From assembly GCF_014360585.1 (NCBI RefSeq), contig NZ_JACIXG010000018.1:1-64000 (forward strand): a stretch of 64,000 bases of DNA, read 5' to 3'. A model generated the notes under the pieces. It had not been told where the DNA came from and made no database searches. It saw only the letters and a list, made by a program, of their open reading frames with translations. The position numbers and the translations under genes were made by a program. This document shows, one piece after another, positions 7,696 to 16,828 of the stretch. This stretch comes from Nocardioides sp. (GTDB lineage Bacteria > Actinomycetota > Actinomycetes > Propionibacteriales > Nocardioidaceae). Positions within the stretch are counted from its first letter, which is position 1. The number at the start of each line of letters is the position of its first letter.

Positions 7696-9285
7696 TCACT
7701 CCTCGTTCCACCAGGTCTCGGTGTCGACGCCCTGGTAGGGCGGGACGGTGACGGTGCGGGCGCCGGCCTTGCCGCCGATGATCACGGTGCGGTGGCTGAC
7801 GTTGTTGGACCGGGTGGTCTCGTAGAGGTTGCCGTCCGGGTTGACGGTCACCTTGATCCGGTACGTGCCGTTCTTGACCTTGGTGAGGTCGAAGGCCTGG
7901 GTCTGGGACTGGTCGTAGGTGTCGCCCCAGCCGGACGGCAGGCTCTCCCGCAGCCAGAGCGCGGACTTGGAGCCGCAGGCCGACTCCAGGCCGGTCTGTC
8001 CGGGCCGCAGCGTGGCGCCGGGCACGGTCAGGTCCACCGGGTCGGTGGGCACCAGGCACCATGACTGCTTGCCGCTGGTCGAGACGACCTTGTCCTTGGC
8101 GTCGACCAGCTCGTACTTCGCGAAGTCGAGGAAGTGCCAGTGGTTGTGCTCCGGTGCCTCGTGGAACTCCATGGTGCCGGTCCGCTTCATCCCGACCTGC
8201 TTACCGTTGCGGTAGAACATCTGGTAGGCGTCCATCACCGGGGACGTGCCGCGGCGGAAGCCCTCGACGATCATCGGAGCCGGTCCGGCGTTCCACTCGT
8301 TGGCAGCGAAGTTGAGGCGATCGGTGCCTTCCTCGTCGACCGCGGTCGAGATCTGCCAGGCGGGCACGGAGACGAGGTCGGGCAGGCTGCTCTTCTTGGG
8401 CTTGCCGTGCGACGTACCTCCTGCGCCGCCGCCCAGCGGGAGCCGTCCGCGACCGTTCTCGGCGCCTTCCAGCGCCTCTCGCGGGACCACGGTGCGAGCG
8501 CCCTGGTCGTCATCGGCTCCATGGGCCGAGTGAGTGCCCATGTGACCCTCACCCTCGCCGTCGCCTTCGCAGCCGCCCTCGGCGCACGCGTCGACGATGA
8601 CCAGGTTCTGCTTGGCGCTGCGGCTGGCAGTCGGGAGACCGAGGAAGTCGGCGACGGGCGTGCTGACCCTCATCGTCATGGTGAGCGCGGTCTCGCCCTT
8701 GGTCTCGAACTCGAGGTCGGAGAAGGTCGGGACCGCCATGCCCCGCTCGATCCCGTACAGGATGCCCTTGGTGAACCAGTTGCCGCCGCAGAACTCGGGG
8801 TAGACCGGCCCGGTGGCACCGTCGGTCTGTACCCGCTGCCGGTCGTAGCCGCCAGGACACAGCGGGCGGCGCTCGTCGAGGATCACCTTGCCGGCCTTGT
8901 TCTTGATCGTGACCCGGAGGCCGTCCTTGAAGCCCTTCATCCCGTCGACGATGGCCGCGGGCGCGGTCGTGGTGGTGCGCTTCTTGCCGCGGATGACGGT
9001 CAAGGTCTGCTTGACCGGTTCGTTGTAGGCCGTGTGGCTGGCGCGGAACTCGAAGGCCGCGTCATAGGCGGCCAGCCAGACCGACGGTTCGACGTACGCC
9101 GTCCCCTCCCAGGCCTGGACCTCGACGGTGTCGGCAGCCGCGACGAGCTTCAGCGTGCCCTTTCCGGTGGTGCCGCTCGCGGCACCGTAGTTCGCCGTCA
9201 CCGTGGTGGTGACGACGAGTGCGGCCGCGACCAGCCCGATGCCGGCCGAGGCCAGCTGCCGGGCGCGAGTGCGAGGATTGACCAT
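7696..9285 (-). CDS. secreted lysyl oxidase-like copper amine oxidase
   Basis: Predicted exported protein of 529 residues (ATG 9285, preceded on the minus strand by AAGGGGAGCTCC). The N-terminus is an export signal (QLASAGIGLVAAALVVTTTVTA). The C-terminal 200 residues match the lysyl oxidase catalytic domain: copper ligands in EHNHWHFLDFAKYEL (HxHxH), the Lys of the lysyl-tyrosine-quinone cofactor in SGKQSWCL, the Tyr in GWGDTYDQ, and the strand YRIKVTVNPDGNLYETTRSN that ends the fold. Both cofactor residues are retained, so it is probably active. The N-terminal 300 residues are a separate beta-rich region with a short acidic/His stretch (EGDGEGEGHMGTHSAHGADD). Bacterial members are thought to cross-link or oxidise extracellular amines; the substrate is unknown. 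Confidence 0.82.
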   Translation of the reverse strand: MVNPRTRARQLASAGIGLVAAALVVTTTVTANYGAASGTTGKGTLKLVAAADTVEVQAWEGTAYVEPSVWLAAYDAAFEFRASHTAYNEPVKQTLTVIRGKKRTTTTAPAAIVDGMKGFKDGLRVTIKNKAGKVILDERRPLCPGGYDRQRVQTDGATGPVYPEFCGGNWFTKGILYGIERGMAVPTFSDLEFETKGETALTMTMRVSTPVADFLGLPTASRSAKQNLVIVDACAEGGCEGDGEGEGHMGTHSAHGADDDQGARTVVPREALEGAENGRGRLPLGGGAGGTSHGKPKKSSLPDLVSVPAWQISTAVDEEGTDRLNFAANEWNAGPAPMIVEGFRRGTSPVMDAYQMFYRNGKQVGMKRTGTMEFHEAPEHNHWHFLDFAKYELVDAKDKVVSTSGKQSWCLVPTDPVDLTVPGATLRPGQTGLESACGSKSALWLRESLPSGWGDTYDQSQTQAFDLTKVKNGTYRIKVTVNPDGNLYETTRSNNVSHRTVIIGGKAGARTVTVPPYQGVDTETWWNEE

Positions 9286-9408
9286 GGAGCTCCCCTTTGA
9301 ACGGCCGCGGACCCTCCCGATCCGAGGCGCCGAATGGCCGGCAATGTAGTGCCCGCCACATAGGGGACGGTTGGTTTTCCGATCTGGTTGCACCAGATCG
9401 GCGATATC

Positions 9409-9885
9409 TCAGCGGGAGAGGTACTCCGCGCCGACCGCCTGCTCGAGGTCGAAGGCCTTGAGCATCAGCTGCTCGACGTACTCCTCGAGCTTGGCCCCGA
9501 CCAGCGGGACGGGCACCTTGATGTTCAGTCGCACGCTCTCGGTGGTGCGCCCGTCGGACTCGGTCAGCGAGATGTTGCCGCGCAGCGTGGCGAGGCCGCC
9601 GGGGACGGTGATGTCGACGACGGCGACCGTGTCGGAGGACCAGACCTCGTTCTGGTGGACGGTGAGGTCGCCGGTGACGATGGGCTTCGCGAAGGCGGGT
9701 ACGCCGACGGTCGACTGCACCCGGTCGATCCGGACCTCGCGTGGAGCGCCGCCGATGGTCACCCGGCGACGGAGCGCGCCCTGGGCGTCGGCGACCCGCT
9801 CCCGGAAGCCGGGATCAGCCAACATCGCGGAGACTTCGCCCATGCGGGCCTCGTAGACGAGCTCGTGCTGAAGGGTCGTCGTCAT
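9409..9885 (-). CDS. DUF2505 family protein (copy 1)
   Basis: 158-residue cytoplasmic protein of the actinobacterial DUF2505 family, which resembles SRPBCC/START lipid-binding folds. Visible features are LQHELVYEARMGEVSAMLAD at the N-terminus, the central VHQNEVWSSDTVAVVDITVPGG and the C-terminal helix VGAKLEEYVEQLMLKAFDLE. The next gene upstream is a paralogue with the same layout, showing tandem duplication. No enzymatic motif is seen. Ligand and role are unknown. Confidence 0.85.
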   Translation of the reverse strand: MTTTLQHELVYEARMGEVSAMLADPGFRERVADAQGALRRRVTIGGAPREVRIDRVQSTVGVPAFAKPIVTGDLTVHQNEVWSSDTVAVVDITVPGGLATLRGNISLTESDGRTTESVRLNIKVPVPLVGAKLEEYVEQLMLKAFDLEQAVGAEYLSR

Positions 9886-9937
9886 TGCCGAATCCTTTTG
9901 GGGCTCTTCTGCGGGTTGGGACGGGGATGAAGGAGGG

Positions 9938-10411
9938 TCAGCGGGCGAGCCAGCGGGTGCCTACCTCGTGCTCCTTCTCGAGCCCCTTCTTGAAGATCGA
10001 GAGGATGAGGTCCTCCAGCTTTCCGCTGACCAGAGGCACATTCACGGTAGCGGTCAGGGTGACCGTCTCGATGGTCCGTGTGCCGTTCTCGGCCAGTCGA
10101 GCGACGCCGGTGAGCGAGCCGGGCTTGCCGGGCAGGGTGACCTTGAGATCGCCGGAGGTGAAGTCGGCCGACCACACCTCGTCCTGGTGGACCTCGATGG
10201 TGTCGCCGACGAACTTCTTCGCGAACCCGGGCACCCCGCTGACGGCCTGCTCATAGCGGATGCTCACCGTCGACCCGGTGATGGCCACGCTCTTGGACCG
10301 TGCGTGCTGGGCGTCGCAGACCTGCTCACGGAACGTCGCGTCGGCGAGCATCCCGGAGACGGCTGCGATCGGGGCGTCGTAAGCCAGGTCGATCGACAGC
10401 TTTTTACTCAT
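9938..10411 (-). CDS. DUF2505 family protein (copy 2)
   Basis: 157-residue paralogue of the preceding gene: LSIDLAYDAPIAAVSGMLAD, IEVHQDEVWSADFTSGDLKV and VSGKLEDLILSIFKKGLEKE align with the same segments of copy 1, at low to moderate identity. This suggests an old duplication. The two genes are 52 bp apart on one strand and probably form one transcript whose promoter lies in 10412-10586. DUF2505 members look like lipid- or ligand-binding proteins; nothing in the neighbourhood identifies the ligand. Confidence 0.85.
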   Translation of the reverse strand: MSKKLSIDLAYDAPIAAVSGMLADATFREQVCDAQHARSKSVAITGSTVSIRYEQAVSGVPGFAKKFVGDTIEVHQDEVWSADFTSGDLKVTLPGKPGSLTGVARLAENGTRTIETVTLTATVNVPLVSGKLEDLILSIFKKGLEKEHEVGTRWLAR

Positions 10412-10586
10412 AAGAACCCATCATGACGCCTAGCCGCGTCAGAGTCATCAGTAGAGGGCCCGAGAGAACCGACACATTCCCCGAGTATGCTGAATGGGCC
10501 GGTTGCGCGAGGGTGCCGTGGGCCTATGACTCGCATCGGCGATTCCTTCGGATCTGACCGCCTATCCGCAGTCCTCCCGGGATACC

Positions 10587-13500
10587 GTGACAGGTGTGTC
10601 AACGGAGACGCATATCCAACCTGTCCAGGCTTCGCAGACGGTCCAGCAGTTCCGCCTGCCGAGCACCACCTACTTCCGCAACGTAGCTCCCGAGGAGCTC
10701 ACCGGCCGCAGCGAGGCTGACCTCGCCGGCGCGGTGGGATCGCATCTGGCGCTGGCAGCGAGCCGCCCACAGGGCACCGCCGCCGTGCGGATCCTCACCC
10801 CGACCACTGCTGCAGATGGTTGGTCCGCCGGAGGCCGTAGCGTCGTCGAGATCGTCGTCGACGACATGCCCTACCTCGTGGACTCGGTCAAGACCGAGCT
10901 CTACCGCCGCGGTCTCGACGTCCATCTCGTCGTCCACCCCGTCATCGACGTCGCCCGTGACGTGACCGGTGCGCTCGAGGGGGTGAACGAAGGAGACATC
11001 CGCGAGTCCTGGATGCACATCGAGATCGACCGTCTCGCCCCCGACACGGCGAAGGAGATCGTCGCGGGTCTGGAGGGCATCCTCGAGGACGTACGCGAGG
11101 TCATCGAGGACGAGCCGCGGCTGCACCGTCGGCTGGCGGAGATCGCGGCCGGTCTGCGCTACACCCCGCCCAACAGCGTGCCTCGAGAGGAGGCCGCTGA
11201 GGCCGCCGAGCTGCTGGCCTGGCTGGCCGAGGACCACTTCCTGCTGACCGGCTACCGCGAGTACCGCCTCGACGGTGACTACCTGCGCGGCCGCTCCGGC
11301 ACCGGCCTGGGCATCCTGCGCGCCGACCCGCCGCAGGCCCCCGACCACGGCAAGATGCCGCCCAAGGTCGCCGCCCACGCCCGGGACAAGGTCATGCTCG
11401 TCCTCGCCAAGGCCAACTCGCGCTCGACCGTCGGGGAGCCCGCCTACCTCGACCATGTCGGCATCAAGATCTTCAACGGCGCCGGTGAGGTGGTCGGTGA
11501 GCACCGTTTCCTCGGGCTCTTCACCACGAAGTCGGCTCGGCAGTCGGTGACCCGGATCCCGGTCGTCCGCGGCAAGGTCGCCGCGGTCCTCGACCACACC
11601 GGCTACGACCCCCGCAGCCACACCGGCAAGGCGATGCTCGACGCGATGGAGACCTACCCGCGCGAAGAGCTCTTCCACGCCTCCGCCGAGGAGCTGACCG
11701 CGCTCGCCGAGGCCGCGCTGGGCGCGATCGAACGCCGCATCCTTCGAGTCGCGGTCCGCCCCGACACGTACGGGCGCTACGTCTCGGTGCTCGTCTCGCT
11801 GCCGCGTGACCGTTACAACACCACGGTCCGCGAGCGGTTCTCGAAGGTGCTCCTCGATGTCCTGGGTGGCACCGACCTGGAGTTCACCGTACGCATCAGC
11901 GAGTCCACCACCGCCCGGGTGCACTTCGTGGTCCACGGCACCACCGAGTCGCTGGGCAAGGCCCTGGACACCCCCGGGCTGGTCGACAGCCTCGAGTCGC
12001 GACTGCGCAAGGCCGCCCGGAGCTGGCGCGACGACCTGGTCAGCGCGGTCATCGCCCACGCCGGAGAGGATGGCGCGGCCCGGCTCTCGCACGTGCTCGA
12101 CGCCTTCCCGGAGGCCTACAAGGAGGACTTCGACGCCGACACCGGCGCCGCCGACCTGACTCGCCTGGAGCTGCTCTCGCACCAGGGCGAGGCGGTCGAC
12201 TTCTCCTTCTACAAGGACCCCGAGAGCCCCGGCGGGTTCCGGGTCAAGATCTACCGCACCGGCGGCCCGCTCTCGCTGTCCCTGATGCTCCCGATCCTGT
12301 CCTCCTTCGGGTTCGAGGTCACCGACGAGCGGCCCTATGACCTGGAGGGGGTCGGCACGTCCGGGTCGGAGGAGTGGTTCATCTACGACTTCGGCCTCGC
12401 CTACGCCGGCACCCCCGTCGGCACGCCCACCCAGCTGGTCGCAGCGTTGCACCAGGCCTGGTCCGGGCGCAGTGAGGTCGACCGTCTGAACGCACTCGTC
12501 CTGGCCGGTCTCGACCATGGCCAGATCACGATGCTGCGCGCCTATGGCCGCTACCTGCGCCAGGGCGGCACCCCCAACTCGTTCGCGACGATTGCGGGCG
12601 CGCTGGTCGCCAACCCGGGCATCGCCCGGCAGCTCGTGGAGCTGTTCGAGACGCGTTTCGACCCCTCGCTCACCACGCGTGACGAGACGAAGCGGGCCGA
12701 GGCGATCATCGAGGCACTCGACGACGTCGCGAGCCTGGACCAGGACCGGATCCTGCGCAGCTACGTCAGCACGATCCTGGCGACGACGCGGACCAACTAC
12801 TATCGAGGTCGGGACTACCTCGCGTTCAAGTTCGACCCGCAGCAGGTGCCCGACCTGCCGCTGCCGCGGCCGGCGTACGAGATCTTCGTCTACTCGCCCA
12901 ACGTCGAGGGCGTTCACCTGCGCTTCGACGCCGTGGCCCGTGGCGGGCTGCGGTGGAGCGACCGGCGCGACGACTTCCGCACCGAGGTGCTCGGACTGGC
13001 GAAGGCGCAGCAGGTCAAGAACACCGTGATCGTGCCGGGTGGCGCGAAGGGTGGCTTCGTCCCCAAGGGCGTGGCCGGTCCGGACGCCTATGTCACCTTC
13101 CTGCGTGGCCTGCTCGACGTCACCGACAACCGGGTGGACGGAGAGATCGTGCCGCCGCCCGACGTGGTGCGTCACGATGCCGACGACTCCTACCTGGTCG
13201 TCGCCGCCGACAAGGGCACCGCGACCTTCTCCGACCTGGCCAACTCGGTCGCGGCCGAGTACGACTTCTGGCTCGGCGACGCGTTCGCCTCCGGCGGCTC
13301 GGCGGGCTATGACCACAAGGCGATGGGGATCACCTCGCGAGGTGCCTGGGTCTCGGTGCAGCACCACTTCAAGCGGCTCGGCATCGACCCCCAGGTCGAC
13401 GAGATCACCGCGGTCGGCGTCGGCGACATGTCCGGAGACGTGTTCGGCAACGGCATGCTGCGCTCGGACCGGATCCGGCTCGTGGCTGCCTTCGACCACC

Positions 13501-14546
13501 GGCACATCTTCATCGATCCGACGCCCGACGCGGCGACGGGATTCCAGGAGCGGAAGCGTCTCTTCGAGACGCCCGGGTCGAACTGGGAGTCCTACGACAC
13601 CTCGCTCATCTCGGCAGGCGGCGGCGTGTGGTCACGGCAGCTGAAGTGGGTGCCGATCAGTGCCGAGGTGCGCGAGGCGCTCGGTCTCGGGGCCGGCGTC
13701 AAGCGGCTGACGCCGCAGGAGCTGATCAGCGCGATCCTGCGCGCCCCGGTCGACCTGCTGTGGAACGGCGGGATCGGGACGTACGTCAAGGCCTCTGGCG
13801 AGAGCCATGACGACGCTGGGGACCACTCCAACGACGGCGTCCGGGTGGATGCCGCCGACCTGCGGGTACGGGTCATCGGCGAGGGCGGCAACCTGGGCAT
13901 CACCCAGGCCGCGCGCGTCGAGTTCGCCCGCAAGGGTGGGCTGATCAACACCGACGCGATCGACAACTCCGCCGGTGTCGGCACCTCCGACCACGAGGTG
14001 AACCTCAAGATCCTGCTGGACCGTGAGGTACGCGCCGGCTTGCTCACCCTCGCCGCGCGCGACGAGCTGCTCGAGGAGATGACCGACGAGGTCGCCGCGC
14101 TGGTGCTGGCTCACAACGAGGCTCACAACGTGACCTTGACCCGTGCGGTCGCATCGGCGCCGCAGCTGCTCGAGGCGCACGAGCGTCAGATCGCGGAGTG
14201 GGTCACCGATGGTCTCCTCACCCGCGATGTCGAGGGACTGCCGTCATCGACCGAGGTGGCTCGCCGTCTGGAGGCAGGGGAGGGGCTCACCGCCCCCGAG
14301 CTGTCCGTCGTGCTCGCCTGGGCCAAGATCGAGCGTCAACGCCAGTTGGTCGCCGAGGGTCTTCCCGACCCGGCCACGGATCCGGAGATGACGCAGCGGC
14401 TGGTGGCGTACTTCCCGACCGCCATCCGTGAGCGTTTCCCCGAGGCCGTCCTGGATCACCCGCTGCGGCGGGAGATCTGGGCGACCTCGGTGGTCAACGA
14501 AGAGGTCAACCGTGGCTTCGGGTGCGTCGCCGGGCCGTCACAGTGA
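10587..14546 (+). CDS. gdh: NAD-dependent glutamate dehydrogenase, C-terminally truncated
   Basis: Large (GDH180-type) NAD-glutamate dehydrogenase, which converts glutamate to 2-oxoglutarate and ammonia. The frame gives 1319 residues from a GTG start, against about 1600 for actinobacterial homologues such as Rv2476c. The N-terminal regulatory part (VVEIVVDDMPYLVDSVKTEL), the catalytic core (VARGGLRWSDRRDDFRTEV, VIVPGGAKGGFVPKG with the catalytic Lys) and the Rossmann region (VIGEGGNLGITQAARVEFA) are present. Homology stops at ATSVVNEEVNRG, where the family continues with GGI and roughly 270 more residues; here six unrelated codons lead to a stop. The last 41 bp overlap the 3' end of the LPXTG gene. 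The core is intact but stability and activity are uncertain. Confidence 0.85.
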   Translation: MTGVSTETHIQPVQASQTVQQFRLPSTTYFRNVAPEELTGRSEADLAGAVGSHLALAASRPQGTAAVRILTPTTAADGWSAGGRSVVEIVVDDMPYLVDSVKTELYRRGLDVHLVVHPVIDVARDVTGALEGVNEGDIRESWMHIEIDRLAPDTAKEIVAGLEGILEDVREVIEDEPRLHRRLAEIAAGLRYTPPNSVPREEAAEAAELLAWLAEDHFLLTGYREYRLDGDYLRGRSGTGLGILRADPPQAPDHGKMPPKVAAHARDKVMLVLAKANSRSTVGEPAYLDHVGIKIFNGAGEVVGEHRFLGLFTTKSARQSVTRIPVVRGKVAAVLDHTGYDPRSHTGKAMLDAMETYPREELFHASAEELTALAEAALGAIERRILRVAVRPDTYGRYVSVLVSLPRDRYNTTVRERFSKVLLDVLGGTDLEFTVRISESTTARVHFVVHGTTESLGKALDTPGLVDSLESRLRKAARSWRDDLVSAVIAHAGEDGAARLSHVLDAFPEAYKEDFDADTGAADLTRLELLSHQGEAVDFSFYKDPESPGGFRVKIYRTGGPLSLSLMLPILSSFGFEVTDERPYDLEGVGTSGSEEWFIYDFGLAYAGTPVGTPTQLVAALHQAWSGRSEVDRLNALVLAGLDHGQITMLRAYGRYLRQGGTPNSFATIAGALVANPGIARQLVELFETRFDPSLTTRDETKRAEAIIEALDDVASLDQDRILRSYVSTILATTRTNYYRGRDYLAFKFDPQQVPDLPLPRPAYEIFVYSPNVEGVHLRFDAVARGGLRWSDRRDDFRTEVLGLAKAQQVKNTVIVPGGAKGGFVPKGVAGPDAYVTFLRGLLDVTDNRVDGEIVPPPDVVRHDADDSYLVVAADKGTATFSDLANSVAAEYDFWLGDAFASGGSAGYDHKAMGITSRGAWVSVQHHFKRLGIDPQVDEITAVGVGDMSGDVFGNGMLRSDRIRLVAAFDHRHIFIDPTPDAATGFQERKRLFETPGSNWESYDTSLISAGGGVWSRQLKWVPISAEVREALGLGAGVKRLTPQELISAILRAPVDLLWNGGIGTYVKASGESHDDAGDHSNDGVRVDAADLRVRVIGEGGNLGITQAARVEFARKGGLINTDAIDNSAGVGTSDHEVNLKILLDREVRAGLLTLAARDELLEEMTDEVAALVLAHNEAHNVTLTRAVASAPQLLEAHERQIAEWVTDGLLTRDVEGLPSSTEVARRLEAGEGLTAPELSVVLAWAKIERQRQLVAEGLPDPATDPEMTQRLVAYFPTAIRERFPEAVLDHPLRREIWATSVVNEEVNRGFGCVAGPSQ

Positions 14547-16539
14547 GCACGGTTCCGGCGAGCATGAGCGAGACACCGAGCGCGGCGAACACCCACGACG
14601 GGCCGCCGGTCTCGGGCAACGAGCTCTGAGGTGAGATCTCCGTCGGCGGTCCCGGGTTCGGGGCCGTCGGCGGATTCTCGTCTCCGCCCGGGGTCGGGAG
14701 GTCGGTCGGGTCCGGCGTGGGCTCCGGTGTCGGTGTCGGGTCCGGTGTGGGCGTCGGCGTCGGGCTCGGAGAGGCGACCGCTTCGACGCGGAAGTCCTGC
14801 CCGCCGCGGATCTCGCCGGCCGAGGTGATCGTGACCGTACGCGTCGTGTCACCGACCACGCGCATCCCGTCGGGCGCGGTGACGGTGATGGTGTAGTCGC
14901 CCGGAGGAAGGTCCTCGAGGAGGTAGGCGCCCGCGTCGTTGGTGATGACAGAGACCGGTCCGTCGGGACCGTCGACGGTGAGGGTGACCCCGGCGACCGG
15001 GTCCCCGGACGAGGCGTCGGTGACCTGCCCGGCGATCGTGCCGGGGCGGGTGAGGTCGAAGTCGACTCCGGTCACGTCGCTCGCGCCCACGGTGACCGGT
15101 CGTGTGGTGGCGCCGGAGTAGCCCTCGGGTGCGTCGATCTCGGCGGTGTAGTCACCGGGCGGCACGCCGTCGAGCAGGTAGTTGCCGTCACCGTCGGTGA
15201 CTGTGGTGATCGGGTCTCCGCCGCCGGCGGGGACCAGGCGCACCTGGACGCCGCCGAGACCGTCGCCGCCGCCGGTCACGGTGCCCGAGACGCTGGCGAG
15301 CTGGTTCACGACGAAGTCCTGGTCGGTGACCGGACTGTCGGTGATGGTGATGTCGGAGCGGGTCGTGCCGTCGGGTCCCGCGGTGTAGCCGCCGGGCACC
15401 GTCAGGTTTACCGAGTAGCCCGTGCCGGTGGCGTTGTCGTCGAAGAGATAGCTGCCGTCCACGCTGGTCGTCGTGGTCGCGGTGGTCCCGTCGGGACGGG
15501 TGAGGGTCACGGTCGCCCCCGGGACGGGCGCGCCGACCGAGTCACGTACGGTGCCGCTGATCGCCTGCGGGATCACCTGCCGCACCTCGAAGTCGGCTCG
15601 TGAGGCGGGGTCGTCGTCGTTGCCGCGGTTGCTCACGGCCGCCTCGGACTGCCCGACCGTCGCGCAGCCCTCGGGCCGGGTGAGGCGGACGGTGTAGCCG
15701 TCCTGGGTGGCGAAGTCGCCGAAGGAGTAGGTGCCGTCGGCGGCGGGGCTCGTGGTCGCCAGTGTCTCGCCGTAGGGCGAGACGAGGGTGAGCACGGACT
15801 CCTCGACCGGGCAGGACCCCGAGGTCGACACGTCGGTCACGGTGCCGCCGATCGGCCGCGCCCTGCTGACGAACCAGGTCTGGTAGATCGGGAACCCGGC
15901 GCGGCGGGTGAAGACGAAGGAGAGACTGGTGATCCGGATGTCGGGCTCGTACCAGCCGCTGGCGCCGTTGGTGTCGGTGGCGGTCGGGTTGCCGGTCAGC
16001 GTCGAGGTGGCCGGGTTCCAGGTCGGCTGGTCGGTGCCGCCGGCGTAGTTGAACGATCCCTGGAACCACGAGGCGATCTCCGCGGCCGGGACGGGGTCGC
16101 CGTTCTCGTCGGTCGCCAGGATCTGGACCTGGTCGGAGTCGATGTCACCGAGCACGAACGCCCAGCCGGTGTCGGGCGTGGGGTTCTCGAAGGCGTACGT
16201 CGTGGTCGAGGGGCCGCTCGGGGAGTCGGCCTTCGGTCGCAGGTTGATGTAGGCCGAACCGCGGCTCGTGCCGTACTTCGCCCCCGGAGGCGTGCTGGTG
16301 TCGAGGAAGGTGCTCGCCCCGCTGGGGAGGGCGACGTTGGCCCGGGAGTCGCTGGCCATCTGGGCCTGCGGGAAGCCGGGCGAGCGCTGGGTCATCGTCG
16401 TTGAGTAGTCGTTGGACGTCCCGGAGACGGGCGCCCACTCGGCCCACGAGTCCGCCATCGCATGAGCCGGAGCCGGTGAGAGCACCATCAGGAACGCTCC
16501 GGCCAAGACCGTCAACGCCAAGCAAGCCCGTTTGAGCAT
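14506..16539 (-). CDS. LPXTG-anchored surface protein with repeated beta-sandwich domains
   Basis: Cell-wall surface protein of 677 residues. Signal peptide LKRACLALTVLAGAFLMVLSPAPAHA; a unique N-terminal domain (about 30-235); about four tandem CarboxypepD_reg/SdrD-B-like domains of roughly 85 residues, each built around G-x-V-T-D...PGATVTL...DGSYLF...PGDYTV; a Pro/Thr/Glu-rich spacer (PSPTPTPTPDPTPTPEPTPD); then the sorting signal LPETG, a hydrophobic helix and the tail RRRTRSHG. Sortase would cleave between Thr and Gly and link it to peptidoglycan; no sortase gene is in the window. Its 3' end overlaps the truncated glutamate dehydrogenase, which suggests that this gene arrived with, or was joined by, the rearrangement. 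Confidence 0.85.
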   Translation of the reverse strand: MLKRACLALTVLAGAFLMVLSPAPAHAMADSWAEWAPVSGTSNDYSTTMTQRSPGFPQAQMASDSRANVALPSGASTFLDTSTPPGAKYGTSRGSAYINLRPKADSPSGPSTTTYAFENPTPDTGWAFVLGDIDSDQVQILATDENGDPVPAAEIASWFQGSFNYAGGTDQPTWNPATSTLTGNPTATDTNGASGWYEPDIRITSLSFVFTRRAGFPIYQTWFVSRARPIGGTVTDVSTSGSCPVEESVLTLVSPYGETLATTSPAADGTYSFGDFATQDGYTVRLTRPEGCATVGQSEAAVSNRGNDDDPASRADFEVRQVIPQAISGTVRDSVGAPVPGATVTLTRPDGTTATTTTSVDGSYLFDDNATGTGYSVNLTVPGGYTAGPDGTTRSDITITDSPVTDQDFVVNQLASVSGTVTGGGDGLGGVQVRLVPAGGGDPITTVTDGDGNYLLDGVPPGDYTAEIDAPEGYSGATTRPVTVGASDVTGVDFDLTRPGTIAGQVTDASSGDPVAGVTLTVDGPDGPVSVITNDAGAYLLEDLPPGDYTITVTAPDGMRVVGDTTRTVTITSAGEIRGGQDFRVEAVASPSPTPTPTPDPTPTPEPTPDPTDLPTPGGDENPPTAPNPGPPTEISPQSSLPETGGPSWVFAALGVSLMLAGTVLTVTARRRTRSHG

Positions 16540-16828
16540 GGGAGGGGATCCTTTTCGGGGAACGAACGCTGCGTTGGGGGACTTCGGCAGGCTATCCGAG
16601 TGTCGACGGGTTTTTACGTTCTGAATCGCGCGTGTGGCTGTGTTGACGCCGTTCGGCTCCAGGTGGCTGGTCCGGGAGGACTGCGAGTCCCTTCGTCCCC
16701 AGGGCTCCGATGTGGGTTACGTCTCAACCAGCTCTGCCCGCAGGCTTCCTACTCGCGAGTCACCGACGCGTTGGTTTACCGTCCAAATCGCGTCCAGCCG
16801 AGGACGCCAGTTGGGAGATAGACGAACG
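16540..16828 (+). other. 289-bp intergenic region before the CitE-like gene
   Basis: Divergent spacer between the surface-protein gene and the lyase. I see no coding signal, tRNA or convincing hairpin. It should hold both promoters; GGGAGATAG just before 16829 is the likely ribosome binding site. Confidence 0.5.

Noticed and set aside
10599..13505. 968-residue open frame antisense to glutamate dehydrogenase
   Set aside because: It is a shadow of a strongly biased GC-rich gene; its composition (Val/Gly/Asp/Arg-rich) matches no fold and it has no ribosome binding site.
14700..14770. Pro-Thr coding repeats resembling a microsatellite or CRISPR-like array
   Set aside because: They encode the wall-spanning Pro/Thr/Glu spacer of the LPXTG protein and have no regular spacer units.
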